This document shows, one piece after another, positions 10,066 to 19,100 of a DNA stretch of 64,000 nucleotides; within the stretch, counting starts at the first letter, position 1, and each line of letters begins with the position of its first letter. Origin of the DNA: Eubacteriales bacterium. GTDB taxonomy: Bacteria > Bacillota > Clostridia > Lachnospirales > Lachnospiraceae. The stretch covers positions 62,001 to 126,000 of the forward strand of contig JAUNOY010000004.1 in NCBI GenBank assembly GCA_030536995.1. Direction: 5' to 3'. Below the pieces are notes generated by a model. It was given only the letters and a program-made list of their open reading frames with translations, had not been told where the DNA came from and did not search any database. A program made the translations under genes and the position numbers.

Positions 10066-11859
10066 ATGAAAATTACAAACGACATTCTTTACGTAGGTGT
10101 GAATGATCATGATGTTGATCTTTTTGAAGGTCAGTATGTAGTGCCGAGCGGCATGGCTTACAACTCTTATGTGATTATGGATGAAAAAATCGCAGTTATG
10201 GATACTGTTGATGCCAGATTTACCCATGAGTGGCTGGATAATTTAGAGAAAGCTTTAAACGGCGCGAAACCGGATTATCTCGTTGTACAGCACATGGAAC
10301 CTGACCATGCTGCAAACATCTATAATTTTTCCAAAGTTTATCCGGATACAAAGATTGTAGCAAATGCGAAAACTTTCGTTATGATGCAGAATTTCTTCCG
10401 TGATCTTGATCTGGAAGGAAAGAAAGTGGAAGTTGAGAATGGTGGAAGCCTGTCTCTTGGTAAACATGTTCTGAATTTTGTTTTTGCCCCGATGGTGCAC
10501 TGGCCAGAGGTTATGGTTACTTATGACAGTACAGATAAAGTTCTGTTCTCTGCGGATGGTTTCGGCAAATTCGGAGCTCTTGATGTGAAAGAGGATTGGG
10601 AAGATGAGTCCCGTCGTTACTTCATCGGTATCGTAGGTAAATATGGTGCACAGGTACAGAGACTTCTGAAAGCAGCTGCAACACTGGATATTCAGATTAT
10701 CTGTCCTCTTCACGGACCGGTTCTTACAGAGAATCTTGGTTATTATCTTGACAAATACAACACATGGTCTTCTTATGCAGTAGAAAAAGAAGGCGTAGTG
10801 ATTGCTTATACTTCTGTATACGGACATACTAAGAAAGCAGTAGATGTTCTTGCAAACAAACTGAAAGAAAAAGGATGCCCGAAGGTTATTGTACACGATC
10901 TTGCTCGTTGTGACATGTCTCAGGCGGTTGCAGATGCATTCTGCTATGGCAAGCTGGTTCTTGCAACAACAACTTATAATGCAGATATCTATCCATTCAT
11001 GAAGACATTTATTGAGCATCTTACAGAGCGTAATTTCCAGAACCGCACCATCGGTCTTATCGAGAACGGTTCCTGGGCACCTCTTGCAGGCAAGATTATG
11101 CGTGAAATGTTTGAAAAGTCCAAAAAAATCAGCTGGCTGAACAACAATATTAAGATTATGTCTTCCTTAAGCGGCGAGAATATGGAACAGCTGGAAGCTA
11201 TGGCTGATGAACTTTGCAAAGAGTACGTTGCACAGTCTCCGGAAAAAGCAAATAAAAATGATATGACTGCGCTCTTTAAAATCGGATATGGTTTATATGT
11301 AGTAACATCTAACGATGGAACAAAGGATAACGGTCTTATTGTAAACACAGTAACTCAGCTTACTGATAATCCGAACCGTATCGCTGTTAATATTAATAAA
11401 GCAAACTACTCTCACCATGTAATCAAAAATACCGGTGTTATGAACGTAAACTGTCTCTCTGTAGACGCACCGTTTGAAATCTTCCAGAGATTTGGTTTCC
11501 AGAGCGGACGTACAGCAGATAAATTTGCAGGAATGGAAACACTTCGTTCCGATAATGGACTTGTATTCCTTCCGAAATATATCAATGCATTTATGTCCCT
11601 GAAAGTAGAGCAGTATGTAGATCTTGATACTCACGGTATGTTTATCTGTACCGTTACAGAAGCTCGTGTTATGAATGACAGAGAAACTATGACATACAAC
11701 TATTACCACAGCAACGTAAAACCGAAACCTCAGACAGAAGGCAAAAAAGGTTTTGTATGTAAAGTCTGTGGATGGGTTTATGAAGGAGATACTCTTCCGG
11801 ATGATATCGTATGCCCGCTCTGTAAGCATGGCGCTGCTGACTTTGAGCCGATTGAATAA
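10066..11859 (+). CDS. Flavodiiron protein with fused flavin reductase and rubredoxin domains
   Basis: A 597-residue multidomain O2/NO reductase. The domains in order are: a metallo-beta-lactamase-like diiron domain (about 1-245) with the ligand motif H76-M-E-P-D-H and later ligands in APMVHWPE, FSADGFGKFG and CPLHGPV; a flavodoxin domain (about 250-390, beginning VVIAYTSVYGHTKKAVD); a flavin reductase-like FMN domain (about 400-550, LFKIGYGLYVVTSN); and a C-terminal rubredoxin (CKVCGWVYEGD and CPLCKHG). The rubredoxin plus flavin reductase would allow electron delivery within one chain. Its likely role is scavenging oxygen or nitric oxide in an anaerobe. It has its own promoter and terminator. 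Confidence 0.9.
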   Translation: MKITNDILYVGVNDHDVDLFEGQYVVPSGMAYNSYVIMDEKIAVMDTVDARFTHEWLDNLEKALNGAKPDYLVVQHMEPDHAANIYNFSKVYPDTKIVANAKTFVMMQNFFRDLDLEGKKVEVENGGSLSLGKHVLNFVFAPMVHWPEVMVTYDSTDKVLFSADGFGKFGALDVKEDWEDESRRYFIGIVGKYGAQVQRLLKAAATLDIQIICPLHGPVLTENLGYYLDKYNTWSSYAVEKEGVVIAYTSVYGHTKKAVDVLANKLKEKGCPKVIVHDLARCDMSQAVADAFCYGKLVLATTTYNADIYPFMKTFIEHLTERNFQNRTIGLIENGSWAPLAGKIMREMFEKSKKISWLNNNIKIMSSLSGENMEQLEAMADELCKEYVAQSPEKANKNDMTALFKIGYGLYVVTSNDGTKDNGLIVNTVTQLTDNPNRIAVNINKANYSHHVIKNTGVMNVNCLSVDAPFEIFQRFGFQSGRTADKFAGMETLRSDNGLVFLPKYINAFMSLKVEQYVDLDTHGMFICTVTEARVMNDRETMTYNYYHSNVKPKPQTEGKKGFVCKVCGWVYEGDTLPDDIVCPLCKHGAADFEPIE

Positions 11860-11886
11860 GTATTGTAAAGAATAGGAAGAATGAAA

Positions 11887-11915
11887 TGGCGCCGGGAATG
11901 CTCCGGCGCTGTTTT
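11887..11915 (+). terminator. Terminator after the flavodiiron protein gene
   Basis: GCGCCGG (11889-11895), seven-base loop, CCGGCGC (11903-11909), then TGTTTT. Confidence 0.8.
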
Positions 11916-11956
11916 AGTGAAAATTTTGTTTTGAAATGGTGAGTTACAAAAAATCC

Positions 11957-11985
11957 TTGACAGACAGCGTGGATGTGCCTATAAT
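11957..11985 (+). promoter_or_regulatory. Strong SigA promoter of ssrA
   Basis: TTGACA (11957-11962), exactly 17 bases, TATAAT (11980-11985). Both hexamers are perfect, as expected for a highly expressed stable RNA. Transcription would begin about 60 bases before the mature tmRNA 5' end, leaving a leader to be removed by processing. Confidence 0.85.
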
Positions 11986-12051
11986 AATAGAACAGTAAAC
12001 GAAACGTCTGCCAGCCAGTTTCGGTCAGGACACCGAAGAATGAAGTCATTA

Positions 12052-12397
12052 GGGCTTGTACTGGTTTCGACGGGGGTTTTGAAGTTGGGGAAGCCATCCG
12101 CAGACTCCTGGACTGCGTACCAACCGGGAACTAAATATAAACGCAGACGAAAAGTTAGCGTTAGCAGCCTAATTGCTGCTCGTCAGCCCTAGTGCACTCA
12201 CACATTAGGAATCTGGCGTCGACTATGTGAGAAACCTTGCCGGATAAGCTTTGCTCCGGTAGATGTATTCATGAAGCTACTGAAGTGACAAGCCTGTCGG
12301 TGGGCGTGTTGCAGAGGGAATGTTAAAACAGCGACTGTGATGGGAGATGCCTCAAGGGATAGGCTTTCGGACGCGGGTTCAATTCCCGCCAGGTCCA
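12052..12397 (+). ncRNA. ssrA: Transfer-messenger RNA (tmRNA)
   Basis: About 346 bases. The 5' end GGGCTTG (12052-12058) pairs with the 3' CAGGTCC (12390-12396), allowing G-U pairs, to form the acceptor stem. The conserved CTGGTTTCGACGGGG follows the 5' strand. The T arm GCGGGTTCAATTCCCGC precedes the 3' strand. The reading frame begins at GCA 12143, with TATAAAC just upstream as in other resume sites, and reads A-D-E-K-L-A-L-A-A before TAA at 12170-12172. The 3' CCA is not encoded (the sequence continues A-CTT). It rescues stalled ribosomes and tags nascent chains for proteolysis. Confidence 0.96.
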
Positions 12398-12398
12398 C

Positions 12399-12431
12399 TT
12401 AAAAAGTGTCGTATTTACGGCACTTTTTTTA
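12399..12431 (+). terminator. Terminator after ssrA
   Basis: AAAAAGTGTCGTA pairs with TACGGCACTTTTT across a tiny loop and is followed by a run of T. Confidence 0.85.
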
Positions 12432-12441
12432 TTGCCTGTAA

Positions 12442-12470
12442 TTGACTTTGTCAAAACAGAGTGATAAAAT
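12442..12470 (+). promoter_or_regulatory. Probable promoter of the membrane protein/M56 pair
   Basis: TTGACT (12442-12447), 17-base spacer, TAAAAT (12465-12470), 37 bases before the next start codon. Confidence 0.55.
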
Positions 12471-12507
12471 ATAAAAGTAATCATTCCATACCAAAAAGGA
12501 GGCAGAG

Positions 12508-12849
12508 ATGAAACGCAAACTATTTACTGCTGTGATGATTATTTTTACAATTCTGTTAGCTATTATCCTGTTTGTATCCCTGATCTGCGGGGCGCCGGTG
12601 GGCAGGAGTGAATTGGGCATGTATGTAGTTGGCGCTTTGGGCATATCCATTTTGCTTCCGGCTGGATTTACTTTTTTCTTCCTTGTCACGCTCCGACTGA
12701 GTGAGAGAACGGAGGAAGCAGAGTTGGAGGAGCTGGAGGATACGGAAACAGAAAACAGGATACCGGCACTGGTTTGTGCAATTGCAAAAGAGCGGAATTT
12801 ATCGTCTGAGGAAAAAGAGCGTATTATATCTTTTATAGAGGATTTATAA
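12508..12849 (+). CDS. Small membrane protein of unknown function, upstream of a BlaR1-like protease
   Basis: A 113-residue protein with no recognised family. Two hydrophobic segments (about residues 4-27 and 37-62) suggest a hairpin membrane topology. An acidic linker follows (EEAELEELEDTETEN), then a C-terminal helical region (ALVCAIAKERNLSSEEKERIISFIEDL). AAGGAGG lies 7 bases before the ATG. It ends 2 bases before the M56 protease gene, so the two are almost certainly cotranscribed. In BlaR1/MecR1 systems this position is normally held by the BlaI/MecI repressor, but no winged-helix features are visible here. Confidence 0.75.
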   Translation: MKRKLFTAVMIIFTILLAIILFVSLICGAPVGRSELGMYVVGALGISILLPAGFTFFFLVTLRLSERTEEAELEELEDTETENRIPALVCAIAKERNLSSEEKERIISFIEDL

Positions 12850-12851
12850 CG

Positions 12852-14117
12852 ATGCTTTGTGTTTGTATGTCAATTGCAGGTTCAGTGCCTGTTATTGTAT
12901 GTCTTGTTTTGTGGTTGATACAAAAGGAGAATTACCATTTTTTTCTGGGAAGAATACTCTTACTGACGAGTATGTTCTTTTATCTTGTTCCGTTTCAATT
13001 GATCAAATATGTATTGCCTGAGTGGACAGTGCCTTTGCTTAAACTTCCGATGGAAATTCATATCCGGCAGGATTTTTATAAGCTCGTAGAACTGCAAAGT
13101 TTTATTTCTCAGGATGATTCGCTGTGGATTCCCAAATGGGTATCTGTGATTATACATATCTGGCTATGCTGCATCGGCACATTTGCTGTTTATCAGATTC
13201 TTAAATATAGAATAGATATCAGAAGAATGCTGTCACAGTCTGTAAAGAAATCAGTAGATATCAACGGAAGAAAAACGGAAATTCTGGTCAATAAGAATAT
13301 TCATACACCGTATACAGTTGGCTTTATAAAACAGACAATTATTTTGCCGGAGATGAGTCTGAACCATCCGTGTTTTGAGATGTGTTACAGACACGAGGAC
13401 CAGCACAGAAGAAATCACGACAGTTTCATGAAGTTAATCGGTGTAGTGATTATCTGCATACACTGGTTTAATCCCATTGCGATATTATTGCTGTGGTTAT
13501 ACAGTGTGACGGCAGAGTATATCTGTGATGCAAAGGCAACAGAGGGATGTTCAAAGGAAGAGAAAAAGCAATATGCGAGACTTTTGGCAGAGTTGGCAAC
13601 AGAAGAGGAAGAGCTGTCTGTGGTATGGAAAAATAGTTTATCAGGTTCGGAAAGGCTTATGAGAAGGAGGATTTGTTATCTTATGAAAAGAAAAAGTTTG
13701 ATGAAGAAGGGGATTGCGATTATTACTGCCGCGATTACAGTGTTTGCAAGTGCAAGTACGATATTAGCGTATGAGCCGTTTATGTCTGCAGATGATAAAA
13801 CAATGGAAGTGTCAACTTTTAGTGATTTTGGGGAAGTATTGGAAGAAAATAGTTATGATATTTATGATTTTAGTGTTTCTGATACAGTTGTTGTATATGA
13901 AGATGGAACACGTTTTCCAATTATAATGGAGAAAGAGTTAGAATATGCTTTATGTAATCATGTGATGAAAAATTGTTACTATCAGGTTCACAGATCAAAT
14001 AGTACAGGTGGTTGTACTGTGCATGTCTATAATGCCCAGAGATGTACAAAGTGCGGCTACATAAAAACCGGCAGCCTACATAATGTTATCACTTACATGG
14101 TCTGCCCACACAAATAA
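12852..14117 (+). CDS. M56 family (BlaR1/MecR1-like) membrane metalloprotease
   Basis: A 421-residue protein with an N-terminal multi-pass membrane region (about residues 1-120). The zinc protease motif H-E-D-Q-H (HExxH) lies in CYRHEDQHRRNHD, followed by EYICDAKATEG with the downstream glutamate ligand. A single membrane segment lies near 285-310 (KKGIAIITAAITVFASASTI). The extracytoplasmic domain is short (about 110 residues) and Cys-rich, ending with CTKCGYIKTG and CPHK. It is not the penicillin-binding sensor domain of BlaR1. The signal sensed and the substrate cleaved are unknown. No BlaI-like repressor gene is adjacent. Confidence 0.8.
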   Translation: MLCVCMSIAGSVPVIVCLVLWLIQKENYHFFLGRILLLTSMFFYLVPFQLIKYVLPEWTVPLLKLPMEIHIRQDFYKLVELQSFISQDDSLWIPKWVSVIIHIWLCCIGTFAVYQILKYRIDIRRMLSQSVKKSVDINGRKTEILVNKNIHTPYTVGFIKQTIILPEMSLNHPCFEMCYRHEDQHRRNHDSFMKLIGVVIICIHWFNPIAILLLWLYSVTAEYICDAKATEGCSKEEKKQYARLLAELATEEEELSVVWKNSLSGSERLMRRRICYLMKRKSLMKKGIAIITAAITVFASASTILAYEPFMSADDKTMEVSTFSDFGEVLEENSYDIYDFSVSDTVVVYEDGTRFPIIMEKELEYALCNHVMKNCYYQVHRSNSTGGCTVHVYNAQRCTKCGYIKTGSLHNVITYMVCPHK

Positions 14118-14130
14118 TACCCCATCAACA

Positions 14131-14159
14131 AAGGAGTCAGTTTTCACTGACTCTTTTGT
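14131..14159 (+). terminator. Terminator after the M56 protease gene
   Basis: AGTCAGT, TTTC loop, ACTGACT, then CTTTTGTTTT. Confidence 0.8.
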
Positions 14160-14311
14160 TTTCGGCAGCTAACGGAAAAACAACGCGGGTCTAAATTGAA
14201 ATATACGCCTATCAGCAGTCAGCGCAGTATTTTTCATACTGAATTTCACAAATCTAACATATTTTTCTGCTATATTGACAATAAGAAGTAAGTTTACGGA
14301 GGATACCAATC

Positions 14312-14992
14312 ATGGATTCATTAAAAATATTAGTAGTAGATGACGAAAGCCGTATGAGGAAACTGGTGAAAGATTTCCTTTCCAAAAAGAACTTTCAGGT
14401 TCTGGAAGCCGGAGACGGTGAAGAGGCAATGGATGTTTTTTATAAAGAGAAAGATATTGCGCTTATTATTCTTGATGTAATGATGCCGAAGATGGATGGC
14501 TGGGAAGTGTGCCGTGAGGTGCGGAAGAACTCGAAGGTACCGATCATAATGCTGACTGCAAGAGGAGATGAGCGGGATGAGCTTCTGGGCTTTGAGCTTG
14601 GCGTAGACGAATATATTTCCAAGCCGTTCAGCCCGAAGATTCTGGTTGCCCGTGTGGAAGCTATTCTCCGCCGTTCCGGACAGAGCAGCCAGGAAGATGT
14701 GATTTCTGCAGGGGGAATTACCATTGACAAGGCAGCACATCAGGCGTCGGTGGACGGAAAAGTCATGGAATTGAGTTATAAAGAATTTGAACTCCTCACT
14801 TACTTTCTGGAAAATGAGGGAATTGCCCTTTCCAGAGAAAAGATTCTCAATTCCGTATGGAATTATGACTATTTCGGAGACGCCCGTACCATTGATACCC
14901 ATGTGAAGAAATTGAGAAGTAAAATGGGTGAAAAAGGCGATTATATAAAAACAGTATGGGGTATGGGCTACAAGTTTGAGGCGACAGAATGA
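14312..14992 (+). CDS. OmpR/PhoB-type response regulator
   Basis: 226 residues. The receiver domain shows the acidic pair VVDDESRMRK, phosphoacceptor D55 in IILDVMMPKMDG, and the switch elements MLTARGD and DEYISKPFSP. A winged-helix DNA-binding domain follows (LSYKEFELLTYFLEN to RTIDTHVKKLRSKMG). Its stop codon overlaps the histidine kinase start by 4 bases, giving a classic two-component pair. The regulon is unknown. The preceding 194 bases hold a terminator and an AT-rich stretch in which no clear promoter was picked. Confidence 0.93.
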   Translation: MDSLKILVVDDESRMRKLVKDFLSKKNFQVLEAGDGEEAMDVFYKEKDIALIILDVMMPKMDGWEVCREVRKNSKVPIIMLTARGDERDELLGFELGVDEYISKPFSPKILVARVEAILRRSGQSSQEDVISAGGITIDKAAHQASVDGKVMELSYKEFELLTYFLENEGIALSREKILNSVWNYDYFGDARTIDTHVKKLRSKMGEKGDYIKTVWGMGYKFEATE

Positions 14993-16539
14993 AAAAGAAG
15001 AAGAAATTTCATGCACTGAAACATCAGATAGCGTTTTTGTTTATCGGTCTTTTTCTCCTGTCTATGTTTGCAATGGTTGCCGTTAACGGACTTTTCCTTG
15101 CAAAATATTACCTTACCAAAAAGGTAGAGGTACTGATGGAGGCAAAGAAATCCATCGAAGCCCTTGATATGGATGCCCTCATTGAATACGATGACGATAC
15201 ACAGGAAAAAAGCGAGACAAAGGATATACCGGATGAGCTGGAGCGCAGCAGTTCCAGAAATAACCTTTCCTGGGTAGTGGTAAATCAGGAAAACAGCGGA
15301 CTGTTTTATGTTGGAGCAAATGACAGAATGCTTCGGAGCAAACTGTTTGGCTATATCAGTGAACTCGATCAGGATGTGTCCGGAAGCAGGATTTTGAAGA
15401 CAACAGAAGACAGTATTATCTGGCAGATTCATGACAGTTTTGCAGGAATGGACTACGTGGAGTGTTGGGGGCAATACGAGAACGGATACTTTTTCCTGAT
15501 ACGTTCTCCATTGGAGAGCATTCGGGAAAACGCGGCAATTTCCAATAGTTTTTACTTTTTTGTAGGAGTTGTAACCCTGATTATCGGTGGTTTCGTCATA
15601 TTCTATGTTACAGGAAGAATCACGAAACCTATCTGTGAACTGACGAAGCTTTCCGAAAAAATGAGCAATCTGGATTTTGATGCCCGATACGAAAGCAGCG
15701 TCGGAAATGAGATAGATATGTTGGGGGACAATTTCAATAAGATGTCCAAGAGACTGGAACACACGATTTCTGAACTGAAATCTGCAAACAATGAGTTGCA
15801 GAAAGATATTGAAAACAAGATAAAAATTGATGAAATGCGTAAGGAGTTTCTGGATAATGTATCCCACGAGCTGAAAACGCCGATTGCATTGATTCAGGGA
15901 TATGCGGAAGGATTAAGTGAAAACATATCCGACGATCCTGAGAGCAGGGCATTTTATTGCGAAGTCATTATGGATGAAGCAGCGAAGATGAATAAGCTGG
16001 TCAAAAACCTTCTTACCTTAAACAAACTGGAATCCGGCAAGGATGCCGTTATGATGGAGCGCTTTGACCTTGTTTCTCTGATAGAAGGTGTGCTTCAGTC
16101 CATGAATATTCTGATTACCCAGAAAGAGGCAGATGTACATTTTGAGGCAAACAAACCTGTTTATGTCTGGGCAGACGAATTTAAGGTAGAAGAAGTTGTG
16201 ACAAATTATGTCAGCAATGCGCTGAATCATCTGGATGGGGAAAAACAGATTGAAATTAAGCTTTCTATAGAAGAAAACCGTGTGAAAACGTCGGTGTTTA
16301 ATACAGGAAAACCTATTCCGGAGGAGGATCTTCCTAATTTATGGAACAAGTTTTTCAAGGTAGATAAGGCGAGGACGAGAGAGTACGGAGGAAGCGGTAT
16401 CGGACTTTCCATTGTAAAAGCGATTATGGAAGGAATGAACCAGAGTTATGGGGTAAAGAACTATGATAATGGTGTGAAATTCTGGTTTACGCTGGAACTG
16501 GATGACATGAGAAAAGAAGGCGAAAAAACAACGTATTAA
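14989..16539 (+). CDS. Sensor histidine kinase
   Basis: 516 residues. A first membrane segment (about 15-37), an extracytoplasmic sensor of about 135 residues and a second membrane segment (about 182-205) are followed by HAMP (GRITKPICELTKLSEKM). The HisKA phosphoacceptor is H293 in FLDNVSHELKTPIAL. The HATPase domain has the N box (NYVSNALNHL) and G boxes (FNTGKPIPEE and GGSGIGLSIVKAIME). It partners with the upstream response regulator through an ATGA overlap. The arrangement resembles cell-envelope sensing kinases; the ligand is unknown. Confidence 0.92.
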   Translation: MKKKKKFHALKHQIAFLFIGLFLLSMFAMVAVNGLFLAKYYLTKKVEVLMEAKKSIEALDMDALIEYDDDTQEKSETKDIPDELERSSSRNNLSWVVVNQENSGLFYVGANDRMLRSKLFGYISELDQDVSGSRILKTTEDSIIWQIHDSFAGMDYVECWGQYENGYFFLIRSPLESIRENAAISNSFYFFVGVVTLIIGGFVIFYVTGRITKPICELTKLSEKMSNLDFDARYESSVGNEIDMLGDNFNKMSKRLEHTISELKSANNELQKDIENKIKIDEMRKEFLDNVSHELKTPIALIQGYAEGLSENISDDPESRAFYCEVIMDEAAKMNKLVKNLLTLNKLESGKDAVMMERFDLVSLIEGVLQSMNILITQKEADVHFEANKPVYVWADEFKVEEVVTNYVSNALNHLDGEKQIEIKLSIEENRVKTSVFNTGKPIPEEDLPNLWNKFFKVDKARTREYGGSGIGLSIVKAIMEGMNQSYGVKNYDNGVKFWFTLELDDMRKEGEKTTY

Positions 16540-16561
16540 CCTTGCAGACAGAAACTGACAG

Positions 16562-16608
16562 AAAAAACAGACGGAAGCAAAGAAATCTCTTTGCAACTGT
16601 CTGTTTTT
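16562..16608 (+). terminator. Terminator after the two-component system
   Basis: Outer arms AAAAACAGAC/GTCTGTTTTT enclose a second perfect stem, GCAAAGA/TCTTTGC (16577-16594), ending in a T-run. Confidence 0.75.
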
Positions 16609-16719
16609 GCGTTATACTGTAACAATGAATAAGTACAGCGTTTTCCATGACGGAGGTAAGAACGATTTCGTCTGTATAAAATGCAGAAACAAAAGAAAAA
16701 TAAGAGGTGAAGAACAATT

Positions 16720-17394
16720 ATGGCTCCAATAGCAGGAGATTGGCTGGAAGCACTCAAAGGAGAGTTTCATCAGCCATATTATGCGCAATTATATAAAACA
16801 GTAATGGAAGAATACAGAACAAAGAAGATTTTTCCTCCGGCGGATGAAATGTTTAACGCATTTCATTTTACGCCGTTAAAGGATGTGAAAGTGGTAATCC
16901 TTGGGCAGGATCCGTATCATAACGACGGACAGGCTCATGGACTTTGTTTCTCTGTGAAAAAAGGAGTGGATACCCCACCGTCTCTGGTGAATATTTATCA
17001 GGAACTCCGCGATGACTGCGGATGCTATGTGCCCAATAACGGATATCTGGAGAAATGGGCGAAGCAGGGTGTGCTGCTTTTAAACACAGTTCTTACAGTG
17101 CGTGCTCATCAGGCGAATTCCCACAGAGGGATAGGATGGGAGCAGTTCACGGATGCGGCGATTCGTGTACTCAATGAACAGGACAGGCCGATTGTGTTTC
17201 TGCTCTGGGGACGCCCGGCACAGATGAAGCATTCCATGCTGAATAATCCAAGACATTTGATTCTGGAAGCACCGCATCCAAGTCCTCTTTCTGCATACAG
17301 AGGATTTTTCGGCTGCCGTCATTTCAGCAAAACAAATGAATTTTTAAAAGAAAACGGTCTGGAGCCAATTGACTGGCAGATCGAAAATATTTAA
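16720..17394 (+). CDS. ung: Uracil-DNA glycosylase, family 1
   Basis: Excises uracil from DNA to start base-excision repair. The 224-residue length is standard. The water-activating loop is GQDPYHNDGQAHGL, the uracil-binding motif LLLNTVLTVR, and the minor-groove intercalation loop HPSPLSAYRGF. AGAGGTGAAG precedes the ATG. It is followed 11 bases later by a flippase gene with no obvious functional link. Confidence 0.96.
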   Translation: MAPIAGDWLEALKGEFHQPYYAQLYKTVMEEYRTKKIFPPADEMFNAFHFTPLKDVKVVILGQDPYHNDGQAHGLCFSVKKGVDTPPSLVNIYQELRDDCGCYVPNNGYLEKWAKQGVLLLNTVLTVRAHQANSHRGIGWEQFTDAAIRVLNEQDRPIVFLLWGRPAQMKHSMLNNPRHLILEAPHPSPLSAYRGFFGCRHFSKTNEFLKENGLEPIDWQIENI

Positions 17395-17405
17395 GGAAGA
17401 ATGAA

Positions 17406-19028
17406 ATGAGTAAAAATAATAACAATACACTTGTAAAAAATGCGTCATTCCTCATGGTTGCAGCTCTTATCTCAAAAATTATTGGAATGCTTTATAAAAG
17501 TCCGCTTTCCAATACCCTTGGCAATGAGAGTTACGGTCTGTTTCAGTATGCCCAGAATGCATATTTCATTCTCCTGATGATTGCGTCGTTTAGTATTCCG
17601 CAGGCTGTTTCTAAAATCATGGCGGAAAAGATTGCGTTTAAGCGTTACCGTGATGCCCAGAAGGTATTTCACGGCGCCCTTCTCTATGCGGTGATCGCAG
17701 GGGGAATTGTAGCGTTGATTTGTGTGTTCGGAGCTCCAATTCTGGTACCTGATTCCATGAAGGGAGCAAGACTTGCGCTTCAAATGCTTGCGCCTACGAT
17801 TTTTCTTTCCGGAATTCTGGGAGTATTCAGAGGGTATTTTCAGGCATATCGAAACATGATGCCGACTTCCCTGTCACAGATTATAGAGCAGATTTTTGTG
17901 GCGGTTTTTGCCCTTGTAATGTCAAATGTGATGATGAATCACTTTGCAGATGCAGGAGCGGATGAGCTTAATAGGTGGGGAGCAGCCGGAGCTACTATGG
18001 GAACGGGAGCAGGTGTTCTTTCTGCCCTGATTTTCATGCTTATTGTTTATGGAATCAACCGCAAAATTATCCGCAAAAAAGTTGTTCGTGACCGTTACTC
18101 CCGCGATGACAGCATGGCAGAGGTCATGAAACTGATCATTCTCATTGTCATGCCGATTATTTTCAGCGCATTTATTTATAACGTAAACGGATATATAAAC
18201 AGTTTCATGTACAGCAGCGCAATGGGAGCGCAGGGGATGGAAGAGAAGGCGATTTCTGCTCTGTATGCAGAATATGGTTATTTTGCCACTTTGATCAACA
18301 TTCCTCTGACCCTGGCCAGCACAGCGCCGACATCTATGATTCCTGAGGTTTCGGCTCATTATGCAAGAGGGGATATAAAGGCTGCAAACTCAAAAATTGA
18401 CCGTGCGACCTGGCTCAGTATGTTAATTTCAATACCTGCGGCAGTTGGTCTTGCAGTGCTGTCCGGACCGATCACAGAGATTCTTTTCCCAAGGACAGAC
18501 GGTGTAGGCGGGAAACTGCTGATTCTTGGAGCAATTACCATTGTTCTGAACGGAAATTCAAATATTTCCAACGGTGTTCTTCAGGGAATCGGCAAAGCGA
18601 ATATTCCGGTTGTCAATGCGGCGATAGCCCTTGGAGCAGACGTGGTTGCAATGCTTCTGATGCTGTTTTTCACAGATCTTGGCATTTATGCGATTGTAAT
18701 AGCCATGACTGTGTATGCGATTGTCATGTGCGTTCTCAATGAGAGAAAGATGAAGCAGTATATGAAGTATAAAAATAAATGGAGAAGTGCTTATATCTAT
18801 CCATTCCTGGCATCCGTTCCTATGGGAATCGTTGCAGGCGGTGTATATTATGGACTGACCTATGTGCTTCCGGAGAGTACGCTGGTGAAGCTTGCTGTTC
18901 TGGGTGTGGCTGTAATTTTGGCAGCTGTTGTTTATTTTGCAGTGTATCTTACACTCAGTAAACCGTCTGCAGAGGAATTATCTATGATTCCCGGCGGGAG
19001 GATTCTGGCGCGTTTTGTCAGGAGATAA
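17406..19028 (+). CDS. MOP-superfamily polysaccharide/lipid flippase (SpoVB/YtgP-like)
   Basis: A 540-residue polytopic membrane protein with about 14 hydrophobic segments. It resembles the polysaccharide biosynthesis exporters that include SpoVB, YtgP and MurJ-type lipid II flippases. The N-terminal ASFLMVAALISKIIGMLYKSP and the conserved YFQAYRNMMPTSLSQIIEQ are characteristic. Its exact cargo (lipid II, spore cortex precursor or another lipid-linked glycan) cannot be read from the sequence. It is close behind ung and ends at a convergent terminator. Confidence 0.87.
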   Translation: MSKNNNNTLVKNASFLMVAALISKIIGMLYKSPLSNTLGNESYGLFQYAQNAYFILLMIASFSIPQAVSKIMAEKIAFKRYRDAQKVFHGALLYAVIAGGIVALICVFGAPILVPDSMKGARLALQMLAPTIFLSGILGVFRGYFQAYRNMMPTSLSQIIEQIFVAVFALVMSNVMMNHFADAGADELNRWGAAGATMGTGAGVLSALIFMLIVYGINRKIIRKKVVRDRYSRDDSMAEVMKLIILIVMPIIFSAFIYNVNGYINSFMYSSAMGAQGMEEKAISALYAEYGYFATLINIPLTLASTAPTSMIPEVSAHYARGDIKAANSKIDRATWLSMLISIPAAVGLAVLSGPITEILFPRTDGVGGKLLILGAITIVLNGNSNISNGVLQGIGKANIPVVNAAIALGADVVAMLLMLFFTDLGIYAIVIAMTVYAIVMCVLNERKMKQYMKYKNKWRSAYIYPFLASVPMGIVAGGVYYGLTYVLPESTLVKLAVLGVAVILAAVVYFAVYLTLSKPSAEELSMIPGGRILARFVRR

Positions 19029-19034
19029 ACGATA

Positions 19035-19090
19035 AAAAAGACTCTGACATGCCTGATGTTATTTCAGACATGCCAGAGTTTTTTGTTTTG
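19035..19090. terminator. Bidirectional terminator between the flippase and activase genes
   Basis: ACTCTGACATGCCTGA (19041-19056) pairs with TCAGACATGCCAGAGT (19064-19079), with two mismatches. It is flanked by A- and T-runs and serves both convergent genes. Confidence 0.8.
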
Positions 19091-19100
19091 TAGACAATAT

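Noticed and set aside
10255-11019. Minus-strand frames of 254 and 178 codons opposite the flavodiiron gene
   Set aside because: Cys/Ile/Phe-rich shadows of a well-supported gene.
12198-12398. Minus-strand open frame of 66 codons beginning MDLAGIEPASE
   Set aside because: It is the antisense of the tmRNA 3' part; this type of frame is a known spurious prediction over tRNA/tmRNA ends.
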